A DNA stretch of 64,000 bases from Streptomyces sp. BK340 (GCF_007827595.1 NZ_VISR01000036.1:30395-94394); one strand, 5' to 3'. Shown: positions 9,248 through 19,012, counted from the stretch's first letter. Numbers and translations: made by a program. Notes: generated from the sequence alone by a model not told the origin.

Positions 9248-9487
9248 TCAGATCAGATTCAGGCCGGACCAGACCTCTCGCTCCACGTCCGTCGGCGGTA
9301 CGTGTGTGGCGAGGCACTCCGGGTGGCCGGTAAGCAGCCGGCCGTCCTGCTGCGGCATCCGCTCCGGCCGACCACCGCAAACAGCCGTCTCTGGCACCGG
9401 CAGTCCCCACAAGCAGGCGCCGATCGCGAGAAGGCCCGGGGTCCACCGGGCGAGTTCATCGGTCCATCGACGGGGATCACGGCGCAT
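9248..9487 (-). CDS. DUF6059-like small protein
   Basis: A 79-residue frame from ATG 9487. It has a hydrophobic middle (GLLAIGACLWGLPVP) and ends GHPECLATHVPPTDVEREVW, which resembles the C-terminal GHPE-x-L-x-x-D-V-P-x-T motif of the DUF6059 family, small Streptomyces proteins often found beside biosynthetic or regulatory genes. Function unknown. It is an isolated gene between the leader peptide promoter and decayed DNA. Confidence 0.55.
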   Translation of the reverse strand: MRRDPRRWTDELARWTPGLLAIGACLWGLPVPETAVCGGRPERMPQQDGRLLTGHPECLATHVPPTDVEREVWSGLNLI

Positions 9488-9558
9488 GGCAACGATTGAG
9501 GACGACGCCGTGACCGAGGCACAGGGCAGGCCCCACACCATGGGAGCTGCTGCGGGCC

Positions 9559-9693
9559 ATGCAGCAAATGCGATCTGACCTGCGCGCTGACTTCGCGGCA
9601 CTCAGCGCGAGGCTTGCTGAGATGGTGACCAAGATCCAGTACGACGCCGTGGTGAGGACGGAAGGCCCTGTTGCCGAATTCCTCGCGGCCTGA
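9559..9693 (+). CDS. Short coiled-coil protein or fragment (44 aa)
   Basis: Begins MQQMRSDLRADFAALSARLA and continues as a regular amphipathic helix (EMVTKIQYDAVVRTEGPV). A short helical peptide of this kind could be a gene fragment. No Shine-Dalgarno is evident, and the frame is open only from a stop 24 codons upstream with no other ATG. Confidence 0.3.
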   Translation: MQQMRSDLRADFAALSARLAEMVTKIQYDAVVRTEGPVAEFLAA

Positions 9694-9821
9694 GCCGCTT
9701 CAACAGATCCACAGGTCTTGACAATTGCTCCCCCACCCATGCATGACGCCGCACACGCGCACTTCCTCGACCTCAACCGAACCGTGTGGGAAGGCTTCCC
9801 CGATGGCGAGGGTGTGCGGGA

Positions 9822-10649
9822 CTACCTGGAGACGCACCGGGCCCGACGGAGAATCGCGGTCGTGAGGTCGGCGTGCCGCAGGTTGACCGAGACCAGGGAC
9901 GCCTGGGTCAGATTGGCGTGCTACAGGCTCGCCGCCTCCATGCAGGCGCGGTCGAAGTTGACCGCGGGGAACCACAGCCCGTCGCAGTCAGCCCGGCGCA
10001 GGTCGGTGACGCTGAGATTGACCCAGGCCTACTCCCGGTGCTGGCACAGTACGCCGAGCGCGGTCAGCGCCACCTGGGCATCGGCGGCTCGGGTCCCCAG
10101 GGGCGCGATGTCGTTGATGGGCACGTCCGCCGCCGGCGATTGCGGCCCGGCGGGCGGCCAGGACAGGTGCGTGCGCAGGTATGCAGCCAGGATCGAGATG
10201 ATGGCCTCCCGGTCACGGGTCGACTGCTCAGCGATCCGCCACAGCGCGTGCAACCCGCCGATGCGGACATCCAGCTTTTCGCTGCCGACCTGGTCTACCG
10301 CCCGGCTGAACCGGTCGGTGACGTAGCCCTCCTGGGTGGCGCGCAGACCGTCCTGGCTCACCCGCAGTTGCCGCCACGTGGCGTACGCGCCCAAGAGCAC
10401 GACCAGGCCGCCGACCATCTGCAGAAGCGTCGTACGGACATCGTTCACCGCCTTCAGCCGATCCGGTGCGGTGACGCGCGCCCCAGCGAGATCGTGGTCG
10501 ACCACCGCACCCGGCAGTACGACGAACACCGTGCCCAGAATGACCAGCCCCGCTGCTCCGGCCAGCAGAGCTACGGCTACCCGATGCCTGGTCAGCCGGT
10601 CTCGCCATGCCTGCCGCCTGTGCTCCGGTTCCCCCAACTCCGTGGGCAT
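9822..10649 (-). pseudogene. Membrane-anchored pentapeptide-repeat protein, two in-frame stops
   Basis: The frame from ATG 10649 encodes two membrane segments (VALLAGAAGLVILGTVFVVLPG and LLQMVGGLVVLLGAYATW), then a linker DGLRATQEGYVTDRFSRAV that is standard for Streptomyces pentapeptide-repeat proteins. A TAG at 10029-10031 interrupts it. The same frame then gives NLSVTDLRRADCDGLWFPAVNF, a second TAG, and HANLTQASLVSVNLRHADLT before ending at 9822. A(D/N)LxxA repeats are therefore present but cut by two stops. The gene is dead unless the stops are read through. The true C-terminus is probably lost. Confidence 0.75.
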
Positions 10650-10690
10650 GGGAGCCTAGGCACCGCCCATAAAACGATCAAGAGAGCTGG

Positions 10691-10981
10691 TTGGACACGC
10701 CTGATGAGACCCTGTTCGCCGCGATCATCTACGTGTTGGTCAGCGGTTGCGCCTGGCGGGCGTTGCCGCCGTGCTTCGGCGTCTCGAAGCCGACCGCTCA
10801 CCGCCGGTTCCTGATCTGGTCCAGAGCCGGGGTGTGGGGCCGCCTGCATGACGCGGTCCTGCACCGGCTCGACGACGCCGGCCTGATCGACGTAACCCGC
10901 GTCGTCCTCGACACTGCCCATGTCAGGGCGAAAAAGGGGGCGAACACACAGGTCCGAGCCCCGTGGACCGGGGCAAGCCGT
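10691..10981 (+). pseudogene. IS5-family transposase fragment, frameshifted
   Basis: The start TLFAAIIYVLVSGCAWRALP and LHRLDDAGLIDVTRVVLDTA match the N-terminal half of IS5-group DDE transposases. Just after VRAKKG the frame slips; in the next frame the expected GGEHTGPSPVDRGKP follows and then a stop at 10979-10981. One missing base in the G run near 10936-10940 explains the slip. The second half of the enzyme is missing. From here to 11269 I see no gene. Confidence 0.75.
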
Positions 10982-11269
10982 AGTTCGCATCGAGGGGCTC
11001 GCCGTGCCCGCTGCGTGCCCATTCCGAGGGGACGCAGCAGGGAGCCACGGGGAACGACGGGCCCGGCTGCGTTCTGTCCAGGTCGGAGTCTCGGCAGGCC
11101 GGCCAGGGGCCACATACGCCGTCTTCCAAACCGGGGTCTTCTGCATTTCCGGCTGCAGCGCTTTCGAGATCGCGGACCTGTTTGAATCAGCCCACGCGCA
11201 CCTGGTGGTCGCCGACAGGGGCCCATGTCGCCGCCCGGGCGTGGCCGACCGCCGGTTCGGGCAGCGGGC

Positions 11270-13159
11270 TCAACCGGTGTGATCGGGGCGGTGGAGAAGC
11301 GGGCGCAGGCTCTCGATGACGCTCGGGTCGTCCACCGTGGACGGGATGGGTTCGTCGACGCCGTCGGCGATACCGCGCATCGTCTTGCGCAGGATCTTTC
11401 CCGAGCGCGTCTTGGGCAGGGCGGCCACGACGGCGACCTCCTTGAGAGAGGCGACGGCACCAATACGCTCGCGTACGAGCCGGACCAGTTCGGCCTCGAC
11501 CTCCCTCGGGTCGCGGGTGGCGCCCGCCTTCAGGACGACGAAGCCGCGTGGGACCTGCCCCTTGAGGGGGTCCGCGACGCCGATCACGGCGCACTCGGCG
11601 ACGTCGGGGTGAGCGGCCAGGGCCTCTTCCATGCTGCCGGTGGACAGTCGGTGTCCGGCGACGTTGATGACGTCGTCGGTGCGACCCATGACGTACACGT
11701 AGCCGTCCTCGTCGATGTGCCCGCTGTCGCCGGTGAGGTAGTAGCCGTCGTAGGCGGAGAGGTAGGAGGCGACGAAGCGGGCGTCGTCGTTCCAGAGGGT
11801 GGGCAGCGAACCGGGCGGCAGGGGGAGCTTCACGACGATCGCGCCGTCGACGCCCGCCGGCACGGGCTGCCCCGACGGGTCGAGGACCTGGACGTCCCAG
11901 CCCGGCAGGGGACGGGTGGGCGAGCCCGGTTTGACGGGGGCGGCCTCGATGCCGACCGGATTGGCGACGATCGGCCAGCCTGTCTCCGTCTGCCACCAGT
12001 GGTCGATCACCGGGATGTCCAGGAGGGCGCTCGCCCAGTGATATGTCTCGGGGTCGAGGCGCTCGCCGGCGAGGAAGAGGTAGCGAAGGCGGGAAAGGTC
12101 GTAGTCCGCAGTGAGGGCGCCCTTCGGGTCCTCCTTCCTGATGGCACGGAAGGCGGTGGGTGCCGTGAACATGGTCTTGACGCCGTGATCGGCGGCGACC
12201 CGCCAGAACTGGCCTGCGTCTGGGGTGCCGACGGGCTTGCCCTCGTAGAGCACGGTGGTGGCGCCGGCCAGCAGCGGCCCGTAGACGATGTACGAGTGCC
12301 CGACGACCCAGCCGACATCGGACCCGGTGAACATCGTCTCGCCGGGACCGATGTCGTACACGGCGCCCATCGACCAGTGCAGAGCCACGGCACACCCGCC
12401 GCAGTCGCGGACGACTCCTTTGGGTTTTCCGGTCGTTCCGGACGTGTAGAGGATGTAGAGGGGGTCCGTCGCGGCCACGGGAACACAAGTGGCTGGCGGT
12501 GCGTCGGCGACCAGGTCGGCCCAGTCGAGGTCGTCCGGCCCCAACTCGGCGCGCTCCTGTGGGCGTTGCAGGATCACCCGTTTCTGCGGCTTGTGCCCGG
12601 CGAGTTCGATCGCGCGGTCCAACAGCGGCTTGTATGGGATGACGCGCTTGCCCTCGATGCCGCAGGAAGCGGAGACGATCACCTTGGGGGTGGCGTCGTC
12701 GATACGGACCGCGAGTTCGGGCGGGGCGAACCCCCCGAAGACGACCGAATGGACGGCGCCGATGCGTGCGCAGGCCAGCATCGCGATGGCGGCCTCGGGG
12801 ACCATCGGCATGTAGATGACCACCCGGTCGCCGTGCTCCACACCGAGCCCGGCGAGTGCCCCGGCGAAGGCCGCCACCTCATCCCTCAGCTGGGCATAGG
12901 TGTAGGTGCGCCGGGTGCCGGTCACCGGGGAGTCATAGACGAGTGCGGCCTGTTCGCCCCGTCCGGCTTCGACATGCCGGTCCACCGCGTTGAAGCAGAC
13001 GTTGAGCCGGCCGTCCGGGAACCATCGATAGAAGGGTGCGCCCGAGGAGTCCAGGGCACGGGACGGCGCCTCCTCCCAGTCGACGCCCTCTGCCTCCCGC
13101 AGCCAGAAGCTCTCCGGGTCTTCGAGGCTGGCCCGGAAGACCTCCTCGTACATTCCCAT
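11270..13159 (-). CDS. prpE: Propionyl-CoA synthetase (acyl-CoA synthetase, AMP-forming)
   Basis: A 629-residue ANL-superfamily enzyme, close to PrpE in length (628 in E. coli; acetyl-CoA synthetase is longer). The AMP-binding loop YILYTSGTTGKPKG is at about 233-247, HWWQTETGWPI gives the WWQTETG motif, YYLTGDSGHIDEDGY the hinge aspartate region, and LPKTRSGKILRK at about 581 the acylatable lysine. It converts propionate (or acetate) with ATP and CoA to the acyl-CoA, feeding methylmalonyl-CoA and polyketide precursors. The start ATG 13159 is chosen for the AAGGAGAG site 4 nt upstream. Lysine acetylation is a known control of the family. Confidence 0.85.
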   Translation of the reverse strand: MGMYEEVFRASLEDPESFWLREAEGVDWEEAPSRALDSSGAPFYRWFPDGRLNVCFNAVDRHVEAGRGEQAALVYDSPVTGTRRTYTYAQLRDEVAAFAGALAGLGVEHGDRVVIYMPMVPEAAIAMLACARIGAVHSVVFGGFAPPELAVRIDDATPKVIVSASCGIEGKRVIPYKPLLDRAIELAGHKPQKRVILQRPQERAELGPDDLDWADLVADAPPATCVPVAATDPLYILYTSGTTGKPKGVVRDCGGCAVALHWSMGAVYDIGPGETMFTGSDVGWVVGHSYIVYGPLLAGATTVLYEGKPVGTPDAGQFWRVAADHGVKTMFTAPTAFRAIRKEDPKGALTADYDLSRLRYLFLAGERLDPETYHWASALLDIPVIDHWWQTETGWPIVANPVGIEAAPVKPGSPTRPLPGWDVQVLDPSGQPVPAGVDGAIVVKLPLPPGSLPTLWNDDARFVASYLSAYDGYYLTGDSGHIDEDGYVYVMGRTDDVINVAGHRLSTGSMEEALAAHPDVAECAVIGVADPLKGQVPRGFVVLKAGATRDPREVEAELVRLVRERIGAVASLKEVAVVAALPKTRSGKILRKTMRGIADGVDEPIPSTVDDPSVIESLRPLLHRPDHTG

Positions 13160-13365
13160 CGCTCTCTCCTTGACCAGACTTGACACCAGAGTCGTGGGTG
13201 GGCTGCCTTCATGTCACATGGTGATCAGGTGGCCGCCGATGAGCTCACCGTACGTCGCATCGTCACCGCCGGCCTCGCGTACGGAGCAAGCGCGACACGC
13301 GATACGGGGCATGAGCGGACCCACCGCGTCCATGAGCCGTATCGGACCAGCTCCCTCATGTGTCG

Positions 13366-14056
13366 AACAGCTTCCCGGCAGGCGTAGGCCTCGCGGTGCC
13401 GTGTGCCGGCGTCAACCTGATGCATCTGCCCGAGAGCATCTCCGACGAGGCCGCCGCCGCCCTGACGGACAACGCCCCCACGGCCTGATGCGGCTGCCAG
13501 CGCCCGCATCCAGCCCGGCGGGACCGTCCTGGTCATCGGCCTCGGCCCGGTCGGCCTCATGGCCGCCCGATCCGCCTTCGCGACGGGGGCCGCGCGGGTG
13601 CTCGGCGCGGACCTGGTCGCCGAGCGCCGTGCCTTCGCCGCTACCCTGGGTGTCGAGCCGGTCGAGGGCGCGGACGCGAAGGCCGCCGTACGGGAGATGA
13701 CCGGCGGTCGCGGGCCGGACGCAATGGTGGAGGCCGTGGGCTCGGACACCACCATCGAGCTCGCTCTCAAGGACGTCCGGCAGGCAGGGCGGGTCAGCGT
13801 CATCGGGGTCAGCCAGAGCAAGGCGTTCCCCTTCCCCATGCGACTGGCGCTGATCAAGGAACTGGAGTCACCCGTCGGGCTGTGCTCGGTGCACTACGAA
13901 CTCCATCCCCTCATCGCCCTCGCCCAGGCCAGCCCGATCAAGCCGGAGGCCGTGGTGTCCCACTGCTTCCCGCTCTCCTAGGGTCCGGCGGCGTACGAAC
14001 TGTTCGCAGACCGCTCCGACGGCGTCCGCAAGATCCTTCTCGACCCCACTCGCTGA
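13366..14056 (+). pseudogene. Zinc-type alcohol dehydrogenase remnant
   Basis: Three pieces of one medium-chain dehydrogenase remain. The first ends at a stop at 13486-13488 (VNLMHLPESISDEAAAALTD, the substrate/cofactor domain border). A second frame carries the Rossmann motif TVLVIGLGPVGLMAA and runs to a TAG at 13979-13981. The same frame then continues GPAAYELFADRSDGVRKILL to a natural-looking end at 14054-14056. The N-terminal zinc domain is gone. It was probably NAD(P)-dependent alcohol oxidation; now non-functional. Confidence 0.75.
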
Positions 14057-14249
14057 TGCTCCTTCGCGGACCGCCTCATCAGCCCTCGGCGGGCCGTGCG
14101 GACCCGGCAGCCCCCGCGGTGACCGTTGCGCCCCAGGAGTGCCACGTGAATCGAACGCGAGTCCCCCGCCACCACGCGGGGCCCGCCGACGCAGCGCTTC
14201 AGGAGATGTCGCTGCCTGCGAGTATGCGGCGCTCGAAGGCGGCCCGGGT

Positions 14250-14932
14250 GTGTCCACAACTACCTCAACATGATCCTCTCCGGGCCGGAGGTGCTGCAGG
14301 TGTACACCAACACCGCGTGCAGGATCGCCTCGCGGCTCATGCCGGTCCGCTACGAGACGGCCGCATCGCCGCGGCATCCCGGGTCTGCGGTTTCTAGGTC
14401 ACACCAGGCGCCGGGTACGCCTGCTCCATCTCCCCACAGGGGCTCGACTCGATCTGATCGACTCCCACATCAGCTCCTGGTTCACGGTCCGGGACATGCG
14501 CCGCGCGTTCCACCAGGAGACGCAGTGGCATGACGACCCGCAGATGCAGCGGCTGTGGGACCGGCCCGACCTCACCCGCGAAGAGGAGGCTCACCCGGAG
14601 CTGTGGGCTCTCAAACCGTGTACACCTCTGCGCAGCGCGATCATGACCCGCGCCATGCCGTTCTGGCACAAGAAGGACATCCACCCGGACTGGATGCCCC
14701 CCTGCCCGGCACGCGCTGCCCTCGCCTCGTGTGGCATACCGACGCCGACGCGAAGCAGCCCGGCGCCGCACAGGTCGGATCCCTTCTCACCACATCACCC
14801 ATCGCCATCCCCGGCGCCGTGTATCAGGAACGAGATGCCGACGAAGGACTTCTCGTCCTCGGCACCAGCAGTGTCCAGCTGACCTCCACCGACCCCACAG
14901 CCCGGGCCGTCAGACGGAGCAACCCGAACTGA
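14250..14932 (+). pseudogene. Conserved-looking protein of unknown function, frameshifted
   Basis: Coding-quality stretches follow each other in different frames: NYLNMILSGPEVLQVYTNTA (about 14255-14315), then DSHISSWFTVRDMRRAFHQE with QRLWDRPDLTREEEAHPELW, and after a slip in the C run at 14696-14703, RLVWHTDADAKQPGAAQVGS and QLTSTDPTARAVRRSNPN to the stop at 14930-14932. The amino-acid pattern is that of a real protein, but I do not recognise the family. At least two frame changes are needed to join the pieces. Confidence 0.45.
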
Positions 14933-15099
14933 CCCGCAGAAGTCAGCGCACCGATCCAGTCATCACAGCCGCCGTGAAGCCCGCGTACGCGACGCGGGCC
15001 TCGAGCATGGTGGTACGCCCGGAGGCATTGCGCGCAGCATCCGCCGTGCCGGTATCCGGTGCTGGACTCGGCCTTACGCGGTGGTGGCGCGGGTGCCGG

Positions 15100-15310
15100 G
15101 GTGGTGCGGATGCTCAAGAGAAGCGCGCACAGCGCGGCGGCCAGCAGGGGGACGGCGAAGTGGCCGCCGTGCGGCGGTCCGGCCAGGGCGGTGCCGCCGG
15201 CCAGGCCGAGCCGGATGGCGCTGGACATCCAGCCGACCGCCTCCGTCGAGGTTCCCGGCGGTGCCAGCGCGGTGACGGTCAGGTGGTCGGGGGGTCAGAC
15301 AGGACAGGCA
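15100..15310 (-). pseudogene. MFS transporter C-terminal remnant
   Basis: In the minus-strand frame that includes ATG 15228, the sequence DHLTVTALAPPGTSTEAVGW is followed by SSAIRLGLAGGTALAG and FAVPLLAAALCALLLSI. This is the last two transmembrane helices of a drug-type major facilitator protein. Nothing of the first ten helices is seen. From 15311 to 15542 there is no gene I can support. Confidence 0.55.
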
Positions 15311-15542
15311 CAGGGCGCCGACGGCCGCTGCCCGGTGTGGTCGCTCTGCTGATGCGCAGTTCCGCGGTCTCCCACAGCGGTACTTTCCTGGGGATGGGCT
15401 GGTCAGGGGAGTAGCGGTTCGCGAACGCCGCATCCGCCGCAGCCTGTTACCCCTACGCCCACGGCACCGTCATCACCGTGACCGGCATCGCCGTGGCGCG
15501 GCCAGTGGCGCAGCTGGACCGCACTGACCGCGCCACGATTCG

Positions 15543-16268
15543 TCAAGGCCGGCAGGACGGCCGGACGCTGAGCAGCTCGGTGCGCAGCACAGGCGTGCCG
15601 TCGACGGGCGCCGGGTCCTGCGCAGTTGGCTCGATACCGCCAGCAGCGATCTTGTCGAGCGTCTCCAAGCCGGCGGCACCGACCGTGCCGAACACCGTGT
15701 AGTTCGGTCGCAGCGCGGAGTCGCCGTAGACGACGAAGAATTGCGAACCGTTCGTGTTCGGCCCGGCGTTGGCCATCGCCAGCAAGCCGCGCCCGTAAAG
15801 GCGACGGGTACCGGTCGGATCGCTCGGTGCCGGCGGCAGGTCCACCGGCAGCTCGTCCTTGTACTTGTACCCCGGCCCGCCTTCACCGGTGCCGGTCGGG
15901 TCGCCGCACTGCAGGACCTTCAGCGTCGGGTACGCCGTCAGCCGATGGCACACCGTACGGTCGTAGAACCGGTGCTGCGCCAGATGCACGAAGCTCTGGA
16001 CCGTGCACGGCGCCTTCGCCCGGTCCAGACGCAGCGGGAGCGGACCCTGGCTGGTCCGCACAGCCACATCGACCGTGCCGTGGCTGGGGGTGCGTCGTGG
16101 ATCGGACGGCAGGGGAACCGGCCGCGCCGCCGGCTCGTCCGGGGTCTGGGTGTACTGGCAAGGACCGTGCGTGGTTCGCGGCGGGGCATCGGAAGCGGAG
16201 GCGGTGGTACTGCCCCCTGACACGACCAACGCTGCCGCCGCCAATGCGGTCATGAGAGCTCGGTTCAT
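15543..16268 (-). CDS. Exported cyclophilin-type peptidyl-prolyl isomerase
   Basis: A 241-residue protein with a signal peptide (MNRALMTALAAAALVVSGGS, cleavage near TASAS). The cyclophilin domain covers about 60-235, with FVHLAQHRFYDRTVCHRL, LQCGDPTGTGEGGPGYKYKDE, GLLAMANAGPNTNGSQFFVV and YTVFGTVGAAGLETLDKIA. These are the usual core and active-site blocks, so proline isomerisation outside the membrane is likely. ATG 16268 is taken because it begins the signal peptide. It is a single gene, transcribed away from the decayed block. Confidence 0.88.
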   Translation of the reverse strand: MNRALMTALAAAALVVSGGSTTASASDAPPRTTHGPCQYTQTPDEPAARPVPLPSDPRRTPSHGTVDVAVRTSQGPLPLRLDRAKAPCTVQSFVHLAQHRFYDRTVCHRLTAYPTLKVLQCGDPTGTGEGGPGYKYKDELPVDLPPAPSDPTGTRRLYGRGLLAMANAGPNTNGSQFFVVYGDSALRPNYTVFGTVGAAGLETLDKIAAGGIEPTAQDPAPVDGTPVLRTELLSVRPSCRP

Positions 16269-16420
16269 CCTGCACACCCTCCAAAAGATCGTCAGATTTC
16301 GGAGCGGTCGCAGTCTAGGGCGCGGCCTGGCGGGCGAGAACCCGCCCGCAAGCCACATCGGGCCATCGTGAGGGTGGTAGTGACCACGAGAGGTCCGTCT
16401 GGGCGCCTGGATCGAAACGA

Positions 16421-16452
16421 CAGGCCGGGGCAGCTAGGACCGCCCCGGCCTG
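16421..16452 (-). terminator. Terminator-like hairpin after the sigma factor/propeller operon
   Basis: An 11-bp perfect GC stem (16421-16431 with 16442-16452) and a 10-nt loop, starting 13 nt after the stop of the gene at 16465. The T content beyond it on the minus strand is modest (CGTTTCG). Confidence 0.65.
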
Positions 16453-16464
16453 TCGTCGCTCGCG

Positions 16465-17814
16465 TCAGTGGCCTGTCGGTGGGAGGAGGGAGAAGATCTT
16501 GCTGCCGTTCCTGGCGATCAGCACATCCTGGTACAGCAGGAGTTGGGGCGCGTCCGTGAAACCGGGCTTCGGTTTGCCGGTGTCGATGTGAGCGTGCCAG
16601 AGCTGCTTACCCGTGCGCAGGTCAAGGCCGGACAGGTCTCCGGCCGGACTGAAGAAGTACACGGTCGCCTGCGTCCTCGACACCACGGGAGACGCGAGAG
16701 ACGCCATGGTGTCCTTGCCGGGCATCGTGACACCCACCGGGCCGGTCCACACCGTCTTTCCGGTGGTCAGCGAGTAGGCGGAGGCCTGGCCCTTCCAGGA
16801 CACGGAGATCAGGCGATCACCGGCGACGGTCCACTTGGCGATGTGCCCCTTGACCTGGTCGGGCAGTGACGTTCGCGTCCCGGAGCCGCTGACGCTGGTC
16901 AGCTGAACGTCGTCGCCTGCCGTGTCGGCGGCTCCGGCCAGGACCATCCGGTCGTCCGAGGTCCCCAGCAGCTGCTGCCTGCCGGGAAGGGTCGTGACCT
17001 TGTGGGCCTCTCCGGTGGCGGGATCGAGACGCAAGACGTCGGTGTCGTGTACTTCCTCGCTGTCCTGGGTGCACAGGAGGTAGGGCACACCGCTCAGCAC
17101 GGCCCGCTGGCACACATCACCCTTGGCCCAGGTGTGGCGCCACTTCGTCTCACCGGTCCGCGGATCGAGGGCCGACATCGTCCGCAGGGACGGGGTGTTC
17201 GCCCATACCGCGCCGTCGATGAGCATGGCCGCCTGGCCGGTGCGGTCGTCCTGCGGCATCTCGACCGACCACAGCCGCTGGCCGGTGGCGGCATCGACTG
17301 CCATCAGATCGGTGCCGCCGGCGTAGTCCCCGTTGGGCAGGTGCTTCGCCGTGTGGTTGCGGTACGCGTAGACCACGCCGTCGCGCACGGCGAAGGGGTG
17401 GTCGTTCCCGTCGCCTTCGCCATTGACCTTGACGGTCCACAGCCGCTCGCCGGTGTTGGCGTCCGCCTTCGCAACGTCATACTCCGACCCGCTGCAGTAC
17501 AGTGCGGAACCGTCCACCAGACAGCCCCGCTCGCTGACTCCAGCCACGCCGCTCTGCCACGGGTGCCAGCCCTGCGGCGACGCCGCCGGCCGCACAGGCC
17601 GGCCCTGTTCGGCCGCACCTCCGCCCCAAGGGCCGAGCATCGCCCCCGCAGCGATCGCGGCGACGGCCACCGCAGCCCCTGCGGCCTGTGAGAAACGACG
17701 CCGGCTGCGCCGCCGTACCACCTGCTGCGCCAGGTCCCCCGGCGCCAGCACCCGGTCAAGAGCGACCGCGTGCAGCGTCTCCCGGACCTTCTCCTCCACC
17801 CGCTCCGTCATCAT
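16465..17814 (-). CDS. Membrane-anchored PQQ-type beta-propeller protein, partner of the ECF sigma factor
   Basis: A 449-residue protein: a cytoplasmic N-terminus of about 40 residues, one membrane helix (AAGAAVAVAAIAAGAMLG), then repeated propeller blades with the PQQ_2 pattern such as ANTGERLWTVKV, AATGQRLWSVEM, PRTGETKWRHTW and LRTGKQLWHAH. It overlaps the sigma factor gene by 4 bp. That arrangement (SigE-family sigma followed by a single-pass protein with an outer propeller) suggests a sensing or modulating partner, though no zinc-binding anti-sigma domain is visible. Ligand unknown. No sign that the propeller is an enzyme. Confidence 0.75.
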   Translation of the reverse strand: MMTERVEEKVRETLHAVALDRVLAPGDLAQQVVRRRSRRRFSQAAGAAVAVAAIAAGAMLGPWGGGAAEQGRPVRPAASPQGWHPWQSGVAGVSERGCLVDGSALYCSGSEYDVAKADANTGERLWTVKVNGEGDGNDHPFAVRDGVVYAYRNHTAKHLPNGDYAGGTDLMAVDAATGQRLWSVEMPQDDRTGQAAMLIDGAVWANTPSLRTMSALDPRTGETKWRHTWAKGDVCQRAVLSGVPYLLCTQDSEEVHDTDVLRLDPATGEAHKVTTLPGRQQLLGTSDDRMVLAGAADTAGDDVQLTSVSGSGTRTSLPDQVKGHIAKWTVAGDRLISVSWKGQASAYSLTTGKTVWTGPVGVTMPGKDTMASLASPVVSRTQATVYFFSPAGDLSGLDLRTGKQLWHAHIDTGKPKPGFTDAPQLLLYQDVLIARNGSKIFSLLPPTGH

Positions 17815-18362
17815 CCCTGGATCTCCTTCGCCGTGTAACTGAGCGGTCGCAGCTGTTCCGCAGGCCCGTCGGGCTCAAGCTCCGGTACGAGCGCCCGGAG
17901 CTTCGCGAGTGACCGGTGCGCCGTGCTGCGCACCGTGCCCACCGGGATGCCCAGCAGCGCCGCGACCTCGGCCTCGGGCAGGTCCTCGAAGTAGCGCAGT
18001 ACGACCACGGCGCGCTGGCGCTTGGACAGACGGCCGAGCGCCGCCCACAACGCGATCCGCAGCTCCAGGTCCGCCCCGCCGGTGGGCTGTCCGCCGGACT
18101 CGGGCAGCACCGGCACCATGGTCTCGGCGTGGTGTCTGCGCAGCCGCCAGCGGTTGACCTGCTGGCGGTACAGGATCTGGCGGACATACGCCTCGGGCTG
18201 TTCGATGCGAGCCCAACGCCCGTAGGCCTTCATCAGCGCGATCTGCAGCAGATCCTCCGCGGCGTGCCGGTCCCCGCCGGTGAGCAGCACCGCGAGCCGC
18301 AGCAGCGCGGTGGAGCGCATCGCTACGAACTCCTGGAATTCATCGTCACTCGAGGCCTCCAT
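17811..18362 (-). CDS. SigE-family ECF RNA polymerase sigma factor
   Basis: A 183-residue sigma factor. Region 2 shows FVAMRSTALLRLAVLLTGGD, AAEDLLQIALMKAYGRW and then YVRQILYRQQVNRWR. Region 4 shows KRQRAVVVLRYFEDLPEAEV and LLGIPVGTVRSTAHRSLAKL, the helix-turn-helix for the -35 element. The FVAxRxxxLxRLAxLLTGD start is typical of the actinobacterial SigE-family group. It is translationally coupled (ATGA) to the propeller protein, which is the probable modulator. Confidence 0.88.
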   Translation of the reverse strand: MEASSDDEFQEFVAMRSTALLRLAVLLTGGDRHAAEDLLQIALMKAYGRWARIEQPEAYVRQILYRQQVNRWRLRRHHAETMVPVLPESGGQPTGGADLELRIALWAALGRLSKRQRAVVVLRYFEDLPEAEVAALLGIPVGTVRSTAHRSLAKLRALVPELEPDGPAEQLRPLSYTAKEIQG

Positions 18363-18524
18363 CGACCCTCCCCTTCTTCACGACACCCACGACGCGGTGA
18401 GTCACTCGTGGCTATCCCTCAGCTGGGCGAGATTGTGCGTTCCTACCAAGCCGGCCACCGGCCAGGGGCCACCGTCGGCCCCAGAAGCCCGAGGACCCGG
18501 ACGTGTACGGGATCCGGCACTCCA

Positions 18525-18700
18525 AACAACCGGCACCACGCAGGGCGAACGCCGCCTGCTGTGGGGCTACTGGCTGCTGTCCGGCTACGGCCTGCGCGCC
18601 TCCCGCGCCTTCACCTGGCTGCTCGCCGCCAGGCCCCTGACCGTGCTGCTCCTCATGGGCGTCGGCCTGCCCACCCACGACGCCGCCCATCGGCCACCCG
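18525..18700 (+). pseudogene. C-terminal membrane fragment of a pentapeptide-repeat-type protein
   Basis: A plus-strand frame contains RRLLWGYWLLSGYGLRASRA followed by FTWLLAARPLTVLLLMGVGLP. The phrase (S/A)GYGLRASRA followed by a membrane helix closes many large Streptomyces pentapeptide-repeat membrane proteins. The repeats themselves are absent and the frame slips after THDAAHR. From 18701 to 19012 there is no gene, only the upstream region of the exported protein at 19013. Confidence 0.45.
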
Positions 18701-19012
18701 CGGCACCGACACTTCCACAGGGCCGTCACCGTCGAACGGGAGTCCCGGGTACGGTTCGGCCGAACCCTACCCGGCTACGTGCCCTACCTGCCTGCACCGC
18801 TGATCATGCCTCTGAGCTGTACAGGAACCCTTCACCCCTAGATATTGGCAGAGGCGGTCGCGGTGTTGGGAACGCGCGCGAGTCTCCGGGAAGGGATCGA
18901 GGGATCCCCGCATCTCGTGGTGGCTCGAAAGAATCTGTACGATGCGTGCGACCTTGGGCTCTTGTCGGGAAACGTCCCGCGGGGGCCTTTCTTCTCACCG
19001 CGGGGGATGCAT

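Noticed and set aside
9718..10326. Plus-strand frame starting with a coding-like stretch (HAHFLDLNRTVWEGFPDGEG)
   Set aside because: Only the first 35 codons look like protein; the rest is antisense of the pentapeptide-repeat pseudogene. Could be a tiny scrap, not a gene.
11225..13183. A 652-codon plus-strand frame
   Set aside because: Exact antisense of the propionyl-CoA synthetase gene, which has all catalytic motifs.
14140..14175. TTCGATT-like T-loop on the minus strand suggesting a tRNA
   Set aside because: The surrounding bases do not form a T-stem, anticodon stem or acceptor stem.
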